Shown: piece after piece, positions 36,710-51,243 of the stretch
How positions within the stretch are numbered: the first letter of the stretch is position 1
Layout of the letters: every line of letters starts with the position of its first letter
Origin: Linyphia triangularis
Taxonomy: Eukaryota > Arthropoda > Arachnida > Araneae > Linyphiidae
Length of the DNA: 64,000 nt
NCBI GenBank assembly: GCA_963978545.1
Contig: OZ021722.1
Coordinates: 15,566,801-15,630,800, forward strand
Reading direction: 5' to 3'
Notes under the pieces: model-generated
Told to the model about the DNA's origin: nothing
The model's input: the letters and a program-made list of their open reading frames with translations, nothing else
The model's database searches: none
Translations under genes and position numbers: made by a program

Positions 36710-37133
36710 AATTTTTCAAAAAGTAAAATTTTCAAAATTTGTTCCGGTGTGTGATATTGAAGCTTATATATAGGAGAACCTCCAATTCCAATTTTATAAC
36801 ACTCACTAAATAAGAAGCGGGTCTATAGTTGGTTCAAAATGTGCAATTTTCTCAAAAGTAAAATTCCACACATTGAATTTTTTCCCCCAAAAAGCAATTT
36901 TCACGAAAATACAATTCCCCCATTGAAAACACATGGCGAAATATTCAATGAATTATTGATCAAAAAGTAAAATTTTCCAAAATTTTTCCCTTTTTTTATA
37001 TTGAAGCTCATATATAGGAGAATCTCCAATTCAAATTTTATAACACTCACTAAATAAGAAGTGTGTCTAAAGTTGGTCCAAAAAGCAATTTTCACGAAAA
37101 TAAAATTCCCTCATTGAAAACACATGGCGGACT
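36699..37133. repeat. 244/191 variant pair S6
   Basis: Begins GTTCAATGAATAATTT, a hybrid start caused by the deletion just upstream; other pairs begin ATTCAATG. Confidence 0.9.
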
Positions 37134-38484
37134 ATTCAATGAATTATTGTTCAAAAAGTAAAATTTTCAAAATTTTTTCCGGTTTGAGATATCGAAGCTC
37201 ATATATAGGAGAATTTCGAATTTGAATTTTATAACACTCACTAAATAAGAAGTGGTTCTAAAGTTGTTCCAAAAAGTGCGATTTTCTCAAAAATAAGATT
37301 TCGCCATTGAAAACACATGACGGACTATTCAATGAATAATTTTTCAAAAAGTAAAATTTTCAAAATTTGTTCCGGTGTGTGATATTGAAGCTTATATATA
37401 GGAGAATCTCCAATTACAATTTTATAACACTCACTGAATAAGAAGCGGGTCTATAGTTGGTTCAAAATGTGCAATTTTCTCAAAAATAAAATTTCACAAT
37501 TGAAAACACATGGCGGACTGTTCAATGAATTATTGTTCAAAAAGTAAAATTTTCAAAATTTGTTCCGGTGTGTGATATTGAAGCTTATATATAGGAGAAT
37601 CTCCAATTCCAATTTTATAACACTCACTAAATAAGATGTGTGTCTATAGTTGGTTCAAAATGTGCAAATTTCTCAAAAATAAAATTTCCCCATTGAAAAC
37701 GCATGGCGGACTGTTCAATGAATTATTGTTCAAAAAGTAAAATTTTCAAAATTTTTTCCGGTTTGTGATATCGAAGCTCATATATAGGAGAATCTCGAAT
37801 TTGAATTTTATAACACTCACTAAATAAGAAGTGGGTCTAAAGTTGTTCCAAAAAGTGCAATTTTCTCAAAAATAAGATTTCGCCATTGGAAACACATGAC
37901 GGACTATTCAATGAATAATTTTTCAAAAAGTAAAATTTTCAAAATTTGTTCCGGTGTGTGATATTGAAGCTTATATATAGGAGAATCTCCAATTCCAATT
38001 TTATAACACTCACTAAATAAGAAGCAGGTCTATAGTTGGTTCAAAATGTGCAATTTTCTCAAAAATAAAATTTCACAATTGAAAACACATGGCGGACTGT
38101 TCAATGAATTATTGTTCAAAAAGTAAAATTTTCAAAATTTGTTCCGATGTGTGATATTGAAGCTTATATATAGGAGAATCTCCAATTCCAATTTTATAAC
38201 ACTCACTAAATAAGAAGTGGGTCTATACTTGGTTCAAAATGTGCAAATTTCTCAAAAATAAAATTTCCCCATTGAAAACACATGGCGGACTGTTCAATGA
38301 ATTATTTTTCAAAAAGTAAAATTTTCAAAATTTTTTCCGGTTTGTGATATTGAAGCTCATATATAACAGAATCTCGAATTTGAATTTTATAACACTCACT
38401 AAATAAGAAGTGGGTCTAAAGATGTTCCAAAAAGTGCAATTTTCTCAAAAATAAGATTTCGAAATTGGAAACACATGACGGACT

Positions 38485-38919
38485 ATTCAATGAATAATTT
38501 TTCAAAAAGTAAAATTTTCAAAATTTGTTCCGGTGTGTGATATTGAAGCTTATATATAGGAGAACCTCCAATTCCAATTTTATAACACTCACTAAATAAG
38601 AAGCGGGTCTATAGTTGGTTCAAAATGTGCAATTTTCTCAAAAGTAAAATTCCACACATTGAATTTTTTCCCCCAAAAAGCAATTTTCACGAAAATACAA
38701 TTCCCCCATTGAAAACACATGGCGAAATATTCAATGAATTATTGATCAAAAAGTAAAATTTTCCAAAATTTTTCCCTTTTTTTATATTGAAGCTCATATA
38801 TAGGAGAATCTCCAATTCAAATTTTATAACACTCACTAAATAAGAAGTGTGTCTAAAGTTGGTCCAAAAAGCAATTTTCACGAAAATAAAATTCCCTCAT
38901 TGAAAACACATGGCGGACT
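38485..38919. repeat. 244/191 variant pair S7
   Basis: Counterpart of S3, 18,694 bp on, and 1786 bp after S6. Confidence 0.9.
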
Positions 38920-40793
38920 ATTCAATGAATTATTGTTCAAAAAGTAAAATTTTCAAAATTTTTTCCGGTTTGAGATATCGAAGCTCATATATAGGAGAAT
39001 TTCGAATTTGAATTTTATAACACTCACTAAATAAGAAGTGGTTCTAAAGTTGTTCCAAAAAGTGCGATTTTCTCAAAAATAAGATTTCGCCATTGAAAAC
39101 ACATGACGGACTATTCAATGAATAATTTTTCAAAAAGTAAAATTTTCAAAATTTGTTCCGGTGTGTGATATTGAAGCTTATATATAGGAGAATCTCCAAT
39201 TACAATTTTATAACACTCACTGAATAAGAAGCGGGTCTATAGTTGGTTCAAAATGTGCAATTTTCTCAAAAATAAAATTTCACAATTGAAAACACATGGC
39301 GGACTGTTCAATGAATTATTGTTCAAAAAGTAAAATTTTCAAAATTTGTTCCGGTGTGTGATATTGAAGCTTATATATAGGAGAATCTCCAATTCCAATT
39401 TTATAACACTCACTAAATAAGATGTGTGTCTATAGTTGGTTCAAAATGTGCAAATTTCTCAAAAATAAAATTTCCCCATTGAAAACACATGGCGGACTGT
39501 TCAATGAATTATTGTTAAAAAAGTAAAATTTTCAAAATTTTTTCCGGTTTGTGATATCGAAGCTCATATATAGGAGAATCTCGAATTTGAATTTTATAAC
39601 ACTCACTAAATAAGAAGTGAGTCTAAAGTTGTTCCAAAAAGTGCAATTATCTAAAAAATAAAATTTCCCCATTGAAAACACATGGCGGACTGTTCAATGA
39701 ATTATTGTTCAAAAAGTAAAATTTTCAAAATTTTTTCCGGTTTGTGATATTGAAGCTCATATAGAGGAGAATCTCGAATTTGAATTTTATAACACTCACT
39801 AAATAAGAAGGGGGTCTAAAATTGTTCCAAAAAGTGCAATTTTCTCAAAAATAAGATTTCGCCATTGGAAACACATGACGGACTATTCAATGAATAATTT
39901 TTCAAAAAGTAAAATTTTCAAAATTTGTTCCGGTGTGTGATATTGAAGCTTATGTATAGGAGAATCTCCAATTCCAATTTTATAACACTCACTGAATAAG
40001 AAGCGGGTCTATAGTTGGTTCAAAATGTGCAATTTTCTCAAAAATAAAATTTCACAATTGAAAACACATGGCGGACTGTTCAATGAATTATTGTTCAAAA
40101 AGTAAAATTTTCAAAATTTGTACCGGTGTGTGATATTGAAGCTTATATATAGGAGAATCTCCAATTCCAATTTTATAACACTCACTAAATAAGATGTGTG
40201 TCTATAGTTGGTTCAAAATGTGCAAATTTCTCAAAAATAAAATTTCCCCATTGAAAACGCATGGCGGACTGTTCAATGAATTATTGTTCAAAAAGTAAAA
40301 TTTTCAAAATTTTTTCCGGTTTGTGATATCGAAGCTCATATATAGGAGAATCTCGAATTTGAATTTTATAACACTCACTAAATAAGAAGTGGGTCTAAAG
40401 TTGTTCCAAAAAGTGCAATTTTCTCAAAAATAAAATTTCACAATTGAAAACACATGGCGGACTGTTCAATGAATTATTGTTCAAAAAGTAAAATTTTCAA
40501 AATTTGTTCCGGTGTGTGATATTGAAGCATATATATAGGAGAATCTCCAATTCCAATTTTATAACACTCACTAAATAAGATGTGTGTCTATAGTTGGTTC
40601 AAAATGTGCAAATTTCTCAAAAATAAAATTTCCCCATTGAAAACGCATGGCGGACTGTTCAATGAATTATTGTTAAAAAAGTAAAATTTTCAAAATTTTT
40701 TCCGGTTTGTGATATTGAAGCTCATATATAGGAGAATCTCCTATTCGAATTTTATAACACTCACTAAATAAGAAGTGGGTCTAAAGTTGGTCC

Positions 40794-41510
40794 TAAAAAT
40801 TGAACTTTCAAAATTTTCGTTTCAAATTTTCCCCATGTTAACAGTATGGAAAATTTCACACTTCTAAATTTTCAAAATTTTACAATCATTTTGCAACTAA
40901 GGTAACAGAAATTGTCATCCGAATCGATTTCCACATTCAAGTGGTTATTAAAATGAAATTTTACTTCTCAAAATTCGGTTATTGCCAAAAAAATCTTTAT
41001 ATCCCTTTGAATATACATTAAACTTGCCAATCCTTAGGCAATTTTCCAATTCTCAATTTTCGAATTTTAACCTTAATTTGTAGCCTAGGATAATAAAAGT
41101 CTTTTTTCGATTTCTTTCTGATCATCAATTTGCTCATGAAATATTATTTTAGTACACAATATCGAAGCAATGCTAAGTAAATTAAAGCCTCAAAACAGTT
41201 TCTGAGCGCTTTCGTTTCAAAATTTCAACTTCTCATAGAGCTATTCAAAAATAGTTTTTTTTGCCAAAATTTTGAAATTTGTTTGATTTTTAATGTGTTT
41301 TTGAATAAAAAAACACAATTTGGAACAATTTGTTAAAAATGAAATTTTCCATTCAAATACACTCAAAACTGAAATATTTCAAGATTTTCGAATTTTTGAA
41401 TTTTGAATTGAATTTTTTATTTTTAGAATACTTTTTTTTAATTAAAATTTGGTACAAGAATAACTATAAAACATATATCCAACTGCAATTCGCAATTTGA
41501 AAGCATTTGA
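40794..41510. repeat. L15, class gamma, 717 bp
   Basis: Counterpart of L9, with the shared AAAGTCTTTTTTCG mark. Confidence 0.92.
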
Positions 41511-44253
41511 GCAATTTTCTCGAAAATACAATTCCTTATTGAAATCACATGGCGGACTATTCAATGAATAATTGTTCAAAAATTAAAATTTTCAAAATTT
41601 TTTCCCGTTTGTGATATTGTAACTTATATATAGGAGAATATCCAATTTCAATTTTATAACACTCACTAAATAAGAAGCGGGTCTATAGTTGGTTCAAAAT
41701 GTGCAATTTTCTCAAAAATAAAATTTCACAATTGAAAACAAATGCCGGACTGTTCAATGAATTATTGTTCAAAAAGTAAAATTTTCAAAATTTGTTCCGG
41801 TGTGTGATATTGAAGCTTATATATAGGAGAATCTCCAATTACAATTTTATAACACTCACTGAATAAGAAGCGGGTCTATAGTTGGTTCAAAATGTGCAAT
41901 TTTCTCAAAAATAAAATTTCACAATTGAAAACACATGGCGGACTGTTCAATGAATTATTGTTCAAAAAGTAAAATTTTCAAAATTTTTTCCGGTTTGTGA
42001 TATTGAAGCTCATATAGAGGAGAATCTCGAATTTGAATTTTATAACACTCACTAAATAAGAAGGGGGTCTAAAATTGTTCCAAAAAGTGCAATTTTCTCA
42101 AAAATAAGATTTCGCCATTGGAAACACATGACGGACTATTCAATGAATAATTTTTCAAAAAGTAAAATTTTCAAAATTTGTTCCGGTGTGTGATATTGAA
42201 GCTTATATATAGGAGAATCTCCAATTACAATTTTATAACACTCACTGAATAAGAAGCGGGTCTATAGTTGGTTCAAAATGTGCAATTTTCTCAAAAATAA
42301 AATTTCACAATTGAAAACACATGGCGGACTGTTCAATGAATTATTGTTCAAAAAGTAAAATTTTCAAAATTTGTTCCGGTGTGTGATATTGAAGCTTATA
42401 TATAGGAGAATCTCCAATTCCAATTTTATAACACTCACTAAATAAGATGTGTGTCTATAGTTGGTTCAAAATGTGCAAATTTCTCAAAAATAAAATTTCC
42501 CCATTGAAAACGCATGGCGGACTGTTCAATGAATTATTGTTCAAAAAGTAAAATTTTCAAAATTTTTTCCGGTTTGTGATATCGAAGCTCATATATAGGA
42601 GAATCTCGAATTTGAATTTTATAACACTCACTAAATAAGAAGTGGGTCTAAAGTTGTTCCAAAAAGTGCAATTTTCTCAAAAATAAGATTTCGCCATTGG
42701 AAACACATGACGGACTATTCAATGAATAATTTTTCAAAAAGTAAAATTTTCAAAATTTGTTCCGGTGTGTGATATTGAAGCTTATATATAGGAGAATCTC
42801 CAATTCCAATTTTATAACACTCACTAAATAAGAAGCAGGTCTATAGTTGGTTCAAAATGTGCAATTTTCTCAAAAATAAAATTTCACAATTGAAAACACA
42901 TGGCGGACTGTTCAATGAATTATTGTTCAAAAAGTAAAATTTTCAAAATTTGTTCCGATGTGTGATATTGAAGCTTATATATAGGAGAATCTCCAATTCC
43001 AATTTTATAACACTCACTAAATAAGAAGTGGGTCTATACTTGGTTCAAAATGTGCAAATTTCTCAAAAATAAAATTTCCCCATTGAAAACACATGGCGGA
43101 CTGTTCAATGAATTATTTTTCAAAAAGTAAAATTTTCAAAATTTTTTCCGGTTTGTGATATTGAAGCTCATATATAACAGAATCTCGAATTTGAATTTTA
43201 TAACACTCACTAAATAAGAAGTGGGTCTAAAGATGTTCCAAAAAGTGCAATTTTCTCAAAAATAAGATTTCGAAATTGGAAACACATGACGGACTATTCA
43301 ATGAATAATTTTTCAAAAAGTAAAATTTTCAAAATTTGTTCCGGTGTGTGATATTGAAGCTTATATATAGGAGAACCTCCAATTCCAATTTTATAACACT
43401 CACTAAATAAGAAGCGGGTCTATAGTTGGTTCAAAATGTGCAATTTTCTCAAAAGTAAAATTCCACACATTGAATTTTTTCCCCCAAAAAGCAATTTTCA
43501 CGAAAATACAATTCCCCCATTGAAAACACATGGCGAAATATTCAATGAATTATTGATCAAAAAGTAAAATTTTCCAAAATTTTTCCCTTTTTTTATATTG
43601 AAGCTCATATATAGGAGAATCTCCAATTCAAATTTTATAACACTCACTAAATAAGAAGTGTGTCTAAAGTTGGTCCAAAAAGCAATTTTCACGAAAATAA
43701 AATTCCCTCATTGAAAACACATGGCGGACTATTCAATGAATTATTGTTCAAAAAGTAAAATTTTCAAAATTTTTTCCGGTTTGAGATATCGAAGCTCATA
43801 TATAGGAGAATTTCGAATTTGAATTTTATAACACTCACTAAATAAGAAGTGGTTCTAAAGTTGTTCCAAAAAGTGCGATTTTCTCAAAAATAAGATTTCG
43901 CCATTGAAAACACATGACGGACTATTCAATGAATAATTTTTCAAAAAGTAAAATTTTCAAAATTTGTTCCGGTGTGTGATATTGAAGCTTATATATAGGA
44001 GAATCTCCAATTCCAATTTTATAACACTCACTAAATAAGAAGCGGGTCTATAGTTGGTTCAAAATGTGCAATTTTCTCAAAAATAAAATTTCACAATTGA
44101 AAACACATGGCGGACTGTTCAATGAATTATTGTTCAAAAAGTAAAATTTTCAAAATTTTTTCCGGTTTGTGATATTGAAGCTCATATATAGGAGAATCTC
44201 CTATTCGAATTTTATAACACTCACTAAATAAGAAGTGGGTCTAAAGTTGGTCC
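41511..44253. repeat. Monomer block M15 (13 monomers)
   Basis: Counterpart of M9, same length of 2743 bp, including pair S8. Confidence 0.91.
43296..43730. repeat. 244/191 variant pair S8
   Basis: Counterpart of S4; 4811 bp after S7. Confidence 0.9.
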
Positions 44254-44958
44254 TAAAAATTGAACTTTCAAAATTTTCGTTTAAAATTTTCCCCATGTTA
44301 ACAGTATGGAAAATTTCACACTTCTAAATTTTCAAAATTTTACAATCATTTTGCAACTAGGGTAACAGAAATTGTCATCCGAATCGATTTCCACATTCAA
44401 GTGGTTATTAAAATGAAATTTTACTTCTCAAAATTTGGTTATTGCCAAAAAATCTTTATATCCCTTTGAATATACATTAAACTTGCCAATCCTTAGGCAA
44501 TTTTCCAATCCTCAATTTTCGAATTTTAACCTTAATTTGTAGCCTAGGATAATAAAAGTTATCTTCCGATTTCTTTCTGATCATCAATTTGCTCATGAAA
44601 TATTATTTTAGTACACAAAATCGAAGCAATGCAACGTAAAATAAAGCCTCAAAACAGTTTCTGAGCGCTTCCGTTTCAAAATTTCAACTTCTCATAGAGC
44701 TATTCAAAAATAGTTTTTTTTGCCAAAATTTTGAAATTTGTTTGATTTTTAATGTGTTTTTGAATAAAAAAAACACAATTTGGAACCATTTGTTAAAAAT
44801 GAAATTTTCCATTCAAATACACTCAAAACTGAAATATTTCAAGATTTTCGAAAAATTGAATTTTTTATTTTTAGAATACTTTTTTTTAATTAAAATTTGG
44901 TACAAGAATAACTATAAAACATATATCCAACTGCAATTCCCAATTTGAAAGCATTTGA
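44254..44958. repeat. L16, class delta, 705 bp
   Basis: Counterpart of L10 with all delta marks. Confidence 0.92.
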
Positions 44959-45336
44959 GCAATTTTCTCGAAAATACAATTCCCCATTGAAATAACATTT
45001 CGGACTATTCAATGAATAATTGTTCAAAAATTAAAATTTTCAAAATTTTTTCCCGTTTGTGATATTGAAGCTTATACATAGGAGAATATCCAATTTCAAT
45101 TTTATAACACTCACTAAATAAAAAGTGGGTCTAAAGTTGTTCCAAAAAGTGCAATTTTCTAAAAAATAAAATTTCCCCATTGAAAACACATGGCGGACTG
45201 TTCAATGAATTATTGTTAAAAAAGTAAAATTTTCAAAATTTTTTCCGGTTTGTGATATTGAAGCTCATATATAGGAGAATCTCCTATTCGAATTTTATAA
45301 CACTCACTAAATAAGAAGTGGGTCTAAAGTTGGTCC
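44959..45336. repeat. Monomer block M16 (1 monomer)
   Basis: Counterpart of M10, but its R head reads GAATCTCCTATTCG, one of the few A/B differences. Confidence 0.9.
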
Positions 45337-46053
45337 TAAAAATTGAACTTTCAAAATTTTCGTTTCAAATTTTCCCCATGTTAACCATATGGAAAATTTC
45401 ACACTTCTAAATTTTCAAAATTTTACAATCATTTTGCAACTAAGGTAACAGAAATTGTCATCCGAATCGATTTCCACATTCAAGTGGTTATTAAAATGAA
45501 ATTTTACTTCTCAAAATTCGGTTATTGCCAAAAAAATCTTTATATCCCTTTGAATATACATTAAACTTGCCAATCCTTAGGCAATTTTCCAATTCTCAAT
45601 TTTCGAATTTTAACCTTAATTTGTAGCCTAGGATAATAAAAGTCATCTTTCGATTTCTTTCTGATCATCAATTTGCTCATGAAATATTATTTTAGTACAC
45701 AATATCGAAGCAATGCTAAGTAAATTAAAGCCTCAAAACAGTTTCTGAGCGCTTTCGTTTCAAAATTTCAACTTCTCATAGAGCTATTCAAAAATAGTTT
45801 TTTTTGCCAAAATTTTGAAATTTGTTTGATTTTTAATGTGTTTTTGAATAAAAAAACACAATTTGGAACAATTTGTTAAAAATGAAATTTTCCATTCAAA
45901 TACACTCAAAACTGAAATATTTCAAGATTTTCGAATTTTTGAATTTTGAATTGAATTTTTTATTTTTAGAATACTTTTTTTTAATTAAAATTTGGTACAA
46001 GAATAACTATAAAACATATATCCAACTGCAATTCGCAATTTGAAAGCATTTGA
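45337..46053. repeat. L17, class epsilon, 717 bp
   Basis: Counterpart of L11; shares GTTAACCATATGG. Confidence 0.92.
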
Positions 46054-47204
46054 GCAATTTTCTCGAAAATACAATTCTACATTGAAATTACATGGCGGAC
46101 TATTCAATGAATAATTGTTCAAAAAGTAAAATTTTCAAAATTTGTTCCGTTTGGTGATATTGAAGCTTATATATAGGAGAATCTCCAATTCCAATTTTAT
46201 AACACTCACTAAATAAGAAGCGGGTCTATAGTTGGTTCAAAATGTGCAATTTTCTCAAAAATAAAATTTCACAATTGAAAACACATGGCGGACTGTTCAA
46301 TGAATTATTGTTCAAAAAGTAAAATTTTCAAAATTTGTTCCGATGTGTGATATTGAAGCTTATATATAGGAGAATCTCCAATTCCAATTTTATAACACTC
46401 ACTAAATAAGAAGTGGGTCTATACTTGGTTCAAAATGTGCAAATTTCTCAAAAATAAAATTTCCCCATTGAAAACACATGGCGGACTGTTCAATGAATTA
46501 TTTTTCAAAAAGTAAAATTTTCAAAATTTTTTCCGGTTTGTGATATTGAAGCTCATATATAAGAGAATCTCGAATTTGAATTTTGTAACACTCACTAAAT
46601 AAGAAGTGGGTCTAAAGATGTTCCAAAAAGTGCAATTTTCTCAAAAATAAGATTTCGAAATTGGAAACACATGACGGACTATTCAATGAATAATTTTTCA
46701 AAAAGTAAAATTTTCAAAATTTGTTCCGGTTTGTGATATCGAAGCTCATATATAGGAGAATCTCCAATTCCAATTTTATAACACTCACTAAATAAGAAGC
46801 GGGTCTATAGTTGGTTCAAAATGTGCAATTTTCTCAAAAATAAAATTTCACAATTGAAAACAAATGCCGCACTGTTCAATGAATTATTGTTCAAAAAGTA
46901 AAATTTTCAAAATTTGTTCCGGTTTGTGATATTGAAGCTCATATATAGGAGAATCTCCAATTACAATTTTATAACACTCACTAAATAAGAAGTGGGTCTA
47001 TAGTCGGTTCAAAATGTGCAAATTTCTCAAAAATAAAATTTCCCCATTGAAAACACATGGCGGACTGTTCAATGAATTATTTTTCAAAAAGTAAAATTTT
47101 CAAAAATTTTTTCCGGTTTGTGATATTGAAGCTCATATATAGGAGAATCTCATATTCGAATTTTATAACACTCACTAAATAAGAAGTGGGTCTAAAGTTG
47201 GTCC
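46054..47204. repeat. Monomer block M17 (5 monomers)
   Basis: Counterpart of M11, including TTTTGTAACACTC, AAATGCCGCACTG and the extra A before L. Confidence 0.91.
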
Positions 47205-47909
47205 TAAAAATTGAACTTTCAAAATTTTCGTTTAAAATTTTTCCCATGTTAACAGTATGGAAAATTTCACACTTCTAAATTTTCAAAATTTTACAATCAT
47301 TTTGCAACTAGGGTAACAGAAATTGTCATCCGAATCGATTTCCACATTCAAGTGGTTATTAAAATGAAATTTTACTTCTCAAAATTCGGTTATTGCCAAA
47401 AAAATCTTTATATCCCTTTGAATATACATTAAACTTGCCAATCCTTAGGCAATTTTCCAATTCTCAATTTTCGAATTTTAACCTTAATTTGTAGCCTAGG
47501 TTAATAAAAGTCATCTTTCGATTTCATTCTGATCATCAATTTGCTCATGAAATATTATTTTAGTACACAATATCGAAGCAATGCTACGTAAAATAAAGCC
47601 TCAAAACAGTTTCTGAGTGCTTTCGTTTCAAAATTTCAACTTCTCATAGAGCTATTCAAAAATAGTTTTTTTTGCCAAAATTTTGAAATTTGTTTGATTT
47701 TTAATGTGTTTTTGAATAAAAAAACACAATTTGGAACCATTTGTTAAAAATGAAATTTTCCATTCAAATACACTCAAAACTGAAATATTTCAAGATTTTC
47801 GAAAAATTGAATTTTTTATTTTTAGAATACTTTTTTTTAATTAAAATTTGTTACAAGAATAACTATAAAACATATATCCAACTGCAATTCGCAATTTGAA
47901 AGCATTTGA
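47205..47909. repeat. L18, class zeta, 705 bp
   Basis: Counterpart of L12 with CCTAGGTTAAT and GAGTGCTTTCG. Confidence 0.92.
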
Positions 47910-48866
47910 GCAATTTTCTCGAAAATACAATTCTACATTGAAATTACATGGCGGACTATTCAATGAATAATTGTTCAAAAAGTAAAATTTTCAAAATTTG
48001 TTCCGTTTGGTGATATTGAAGCTTATATATAGGAGAATCTCCAATTCCAATTTTATAACACTCACTAAATAAGAAGCGGGTCTATAGTTGGTTCAAAATG
48101 TGCAATTTTCTCAAAAATAAAATTTCACAATTGAAAACATATGGCGGACTGTTCAATGAATTATTGTTCAAAAAGTAAAATTTTCAAAATTTGTTCCGAT
48201 GTGTGATATTGAAGCTTATATATAGGAGAATCTCCAATTCCAATTTTATAACACTCACTAAATAAGAAGTGGGTCTATACTTGGTTCAAAATGTGCAAAT
48301 TTCTCAAAAATAAAATTTCCCCATTGAAAACACATGGCGGACTGTTCAATGAATTATTTTTCAAAAAGTAAAATTTTCAAAATTTTTTCCGGTTTGTGAT
48401 ATTGAAGCTCATATATAAGAGAATCTCGAATTTGAATTTTATAACACTCACTAAATAAGAAGTGGGTCTAAAGATGTTCCAAAAAGTGCAATTTTCTCAA
48501 AAATAAGATTTCGAAATTGAAAACACATGACGGACTATTCAATGAATAATTTTTCAAAAAGTAAAATTTTCAAAATTTGTTCCGGTGTGTGATATTGAAG
48601 CTTATATATAGGAGAATCTCCAATTCCAATTTTATAACACTCACTAAATAAGAAGCGGGTCTATAGTTGGTTCAAAATGTGCAATTTTCTCAAAAATAAA
48701 ATTTCACAATTGAAAACACATGGCGGACTGTTCAATGAATTATTGTTCAAAAAGTAAAATTTTCAAAATTTTTCCCGGTTTGTGATATTGAAGCTCATAT
48801 ATAGGAGAATCTCCTATTCGAATTTTATAACACTCACTAAATAAGAAGTGGGTCTAAAGTTGGTCC
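47910..48866. repeat. Monomer block M18 (4 monomers)
   Basis: Same length as M12 but different monomers: the series has AAACATATGGCGG, CCGATGTGTG and ATATAAGAG marks instead of TTAAAGC and AAATAAAAAG. It marks the end of the close A/B likeness. Confidence 0.9.
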
Positions 48867-49570
48867 TAAAACTTGAACTTTCAAAATTTTCGTTTAAAAT
48901 TTTCCCCATGTTAACAGTATGGAAAATTTCACACTTCTAAATTTTCAAAATTTTACAATCATTTTGCAACTAGGGTAACAGAAATTGTCATCCGAATCGA
49001 TTTCCACATTCAAGTGGTTATTAAAATGAAATTTTACTTCTCAAAATTCGGTTATTGCCAAAAAATCTTTATATCCCTTTGAATATACATTAAACTTGCC
49101 AATCCTTAGGCAATTTTCCAATTCTCAATTTTCGAATTTTAACCTTAATTTGTAGCCTAGGATAATAAAAGTCATCTTTCGATTTCTTTCTGATCATCAA
49201 TTTGCTCATGAAATATTATTTTAGTACACAATATCGAAGCAATGCTAAGTAAATTAAAGCCTCAAAACAGTTTCTGAGCGCTTTCGTTTCAAAATTTCAA
49301 CTTCTCATAGAGCTATTCAAAAATAGTTTTTTTTGCCAAAATTTTGAAATTTGTTTGATTTTTAATGTGTTTTTGAATAAAAAAACACAATTTGGAACCA
49401 TTTGTTAAAAATGAAATTTTCCATTCAAATACACTCAAAACTGAAATATTTCAAGATTTTCGAAAAATTGAATTTTTTATTTTTAGAATACTTTTTTTTA
49501 ATTAAAATTTGTTACAAGAATAACTATAAAACATATATCCAACTGCAATTCGCAATTTGAAAGCATTTGA
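48867..49570. repeat. L19, class alpha, 704 bp
   Basis: Alpha with the common ATCTTTATATCC, unlike L7 and L13. It sits exactly 18,694 bp after L13. Confidence 0.91.
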
Positions 49571-50527
49571 GCAATTTTCTCGAAAATACAATTCTACATT
49601 GAAATTACATGGCGGACTATTCAATGAATAATTGTTCAAAAAGTAAAATTTTCAAAATTTGTTCCGTTTGGTGATATTGAAGCTTATATATAGGAGAATC
49701 TCCAATTCCAATTTTATAACACTCACTAAATAAGAAGCGGGTCTATAGTTGGTTCAAAATGTGCAATTTTCTCAAAAATAAAATTTCACAATTGAAAACA
49801 TATGGCGGACTGTTCAATGAATTATTGTTCAAAAAGTAAAATTTTCAAAATTTGTTCCGATGTGTGATATTGAAGCTTATATATAGGAGAATCTCCAATT
49901 CCAATTTTATAACACTCACTAAATAAGAAGTGGGTCTATACTTGGTTCAAAATGTGCAAATTTCTCAAAAATAAAATTTCCCCATTGAAAACACATGGCG
50001 GACTGTTCAATGAATTATTTTTCAAAAAGTAAAATTTTCAAAATTTTTTCCGGTTTGTGATATTGAAGCTCATATATAAGAGAATCTCGAATTTGAATTT
50101 TATAACACTCACTAAATAAGAAGTGGGTCTAAAGATGTTCCAAAAAGTGCAATTTTCTCAAAAATAAGATTTCGAAATTGAAAACACATGACGGACTATT
50201 CAATGAATAATTTTTCAAAAAGTAAAATTTTCAAAATTTGTTCCGGTGTGTGATATTGAAGCTTATATATAGGAGAATCTCCAATTCCAATTTTATAACA
50301 CTCACTAAATAAGAAGCGGGTCTATAGTTGGTTCAAAATGTGCAATTTTCTCAAAAATAAAATTTCACAATTGAAAACACATGGCGGACTGTTCAATGAA
50401 TTATTGTTCAAAAAGTAAAATTTTCAAAATTTTTCCCGGTTTGTGATATTGAAGCTCATATATAGGAGAATCTCCTATTCGAATTTTATAACACTCACTA
50501 AATAAGAAGTGGGTCTAAAGTTGGTCC
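49571..50527. repeat. Monomer block M19 (4 monomers)
   Basis: Near copy of M18 at 1661 bp distance, sharing the rare AAACATATGGCGG. M18-L19 and M19-L20 thus form a local tandem of the 1661 bp unit. Confidence 0.91.
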
Positions 50528-51243
50528 TAAAACTTGAACTTTCAAAATTTTCGTTTAAAATTTTCCCCATGTTAACAGTATGGAAAATTTCACACTTCTA
50601 AATTTTCAAAATTTTACAATCATTTTGCAACTAGGGTAACAGAAATTGTCATCCGAATCGATTTCCACATTCAAGTGGTTATTAAAATGAAATTTTACTT
50701 CTCAAAATTCGGTTATTGCCAAAAAATCTTTATATCCCTTTGAATATACATTAAACTTGCCAATCCTTAGGCAATTTTCCAATTCTCAATTTTCGAATTT
50801 TAACCTTAATTTGTAGCCTAGGATAATAAAAGTCATCTTTCGATTTCTTTCTGATCATCAATTTGCTCATGAAATATTATTTTAGTACACAATATCGAAG
50901 CAATGCTAAGTAAATTAAAGCCTCAAAACAGTTTCTGAGCGCTTTCGTTTCAAAATTTCAACTTCTCATAGAGCTATTCAAAAATAGTTTTTTTTGCCAA
51001 AATTTTGAAATTTGTTTGATTTTTAATGTGTTTTTGAATAAAAAAACACAATTTGGAACAATTTGTTAAAAATGAAATTTTCCATTCAAATACACTCAAA
51101 ACTGAAATATTTCAAGATTTTCGAATTTTTGAATTTTGAATTGAATTTTTTATTTTTAGAATACTTTTTTTTAATTAAAATTTGGTACAAGAATAACTAT
51201 AAAACATATATCCAACTGCAATTCGCAATTTGAAAGCATTTGA
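50528..51243. repeat. L20, class beta, 716 bp
   Basis: Beta with the long right part, 18,694 bp after L14. Confidence 0.91.

Larger units (their letters stand above)
32550..40793. repeat. Monomer block M14 (41 monomers)
   Basis: Counterpart of M8 with one monomer less and one base less: TTTTCAAATTTG near 32,827 has lost an A from TTTTCAAAATTTG. Contains pairs S5, S6 and S7. The 1786 bp unit is shortened to 1593 bp between S5 and S6. Nothing but satellite seen. Confidence 0.92.
29498..48191. repeat. 18.7 kb super-unit, copy B
   Basis: L13 to L18 in the same class order as copy A. Differences from A that I could find by eye are few: one A lost at about 32,827, one monomer lost near 36,700, GGCGG to GACGG at about 34,711, and GAATATCC to GAATCTCC in the R monomer before L17. 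Such likeness means a very recent duplication, or an assembly duplication. Confidence 0.88.
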
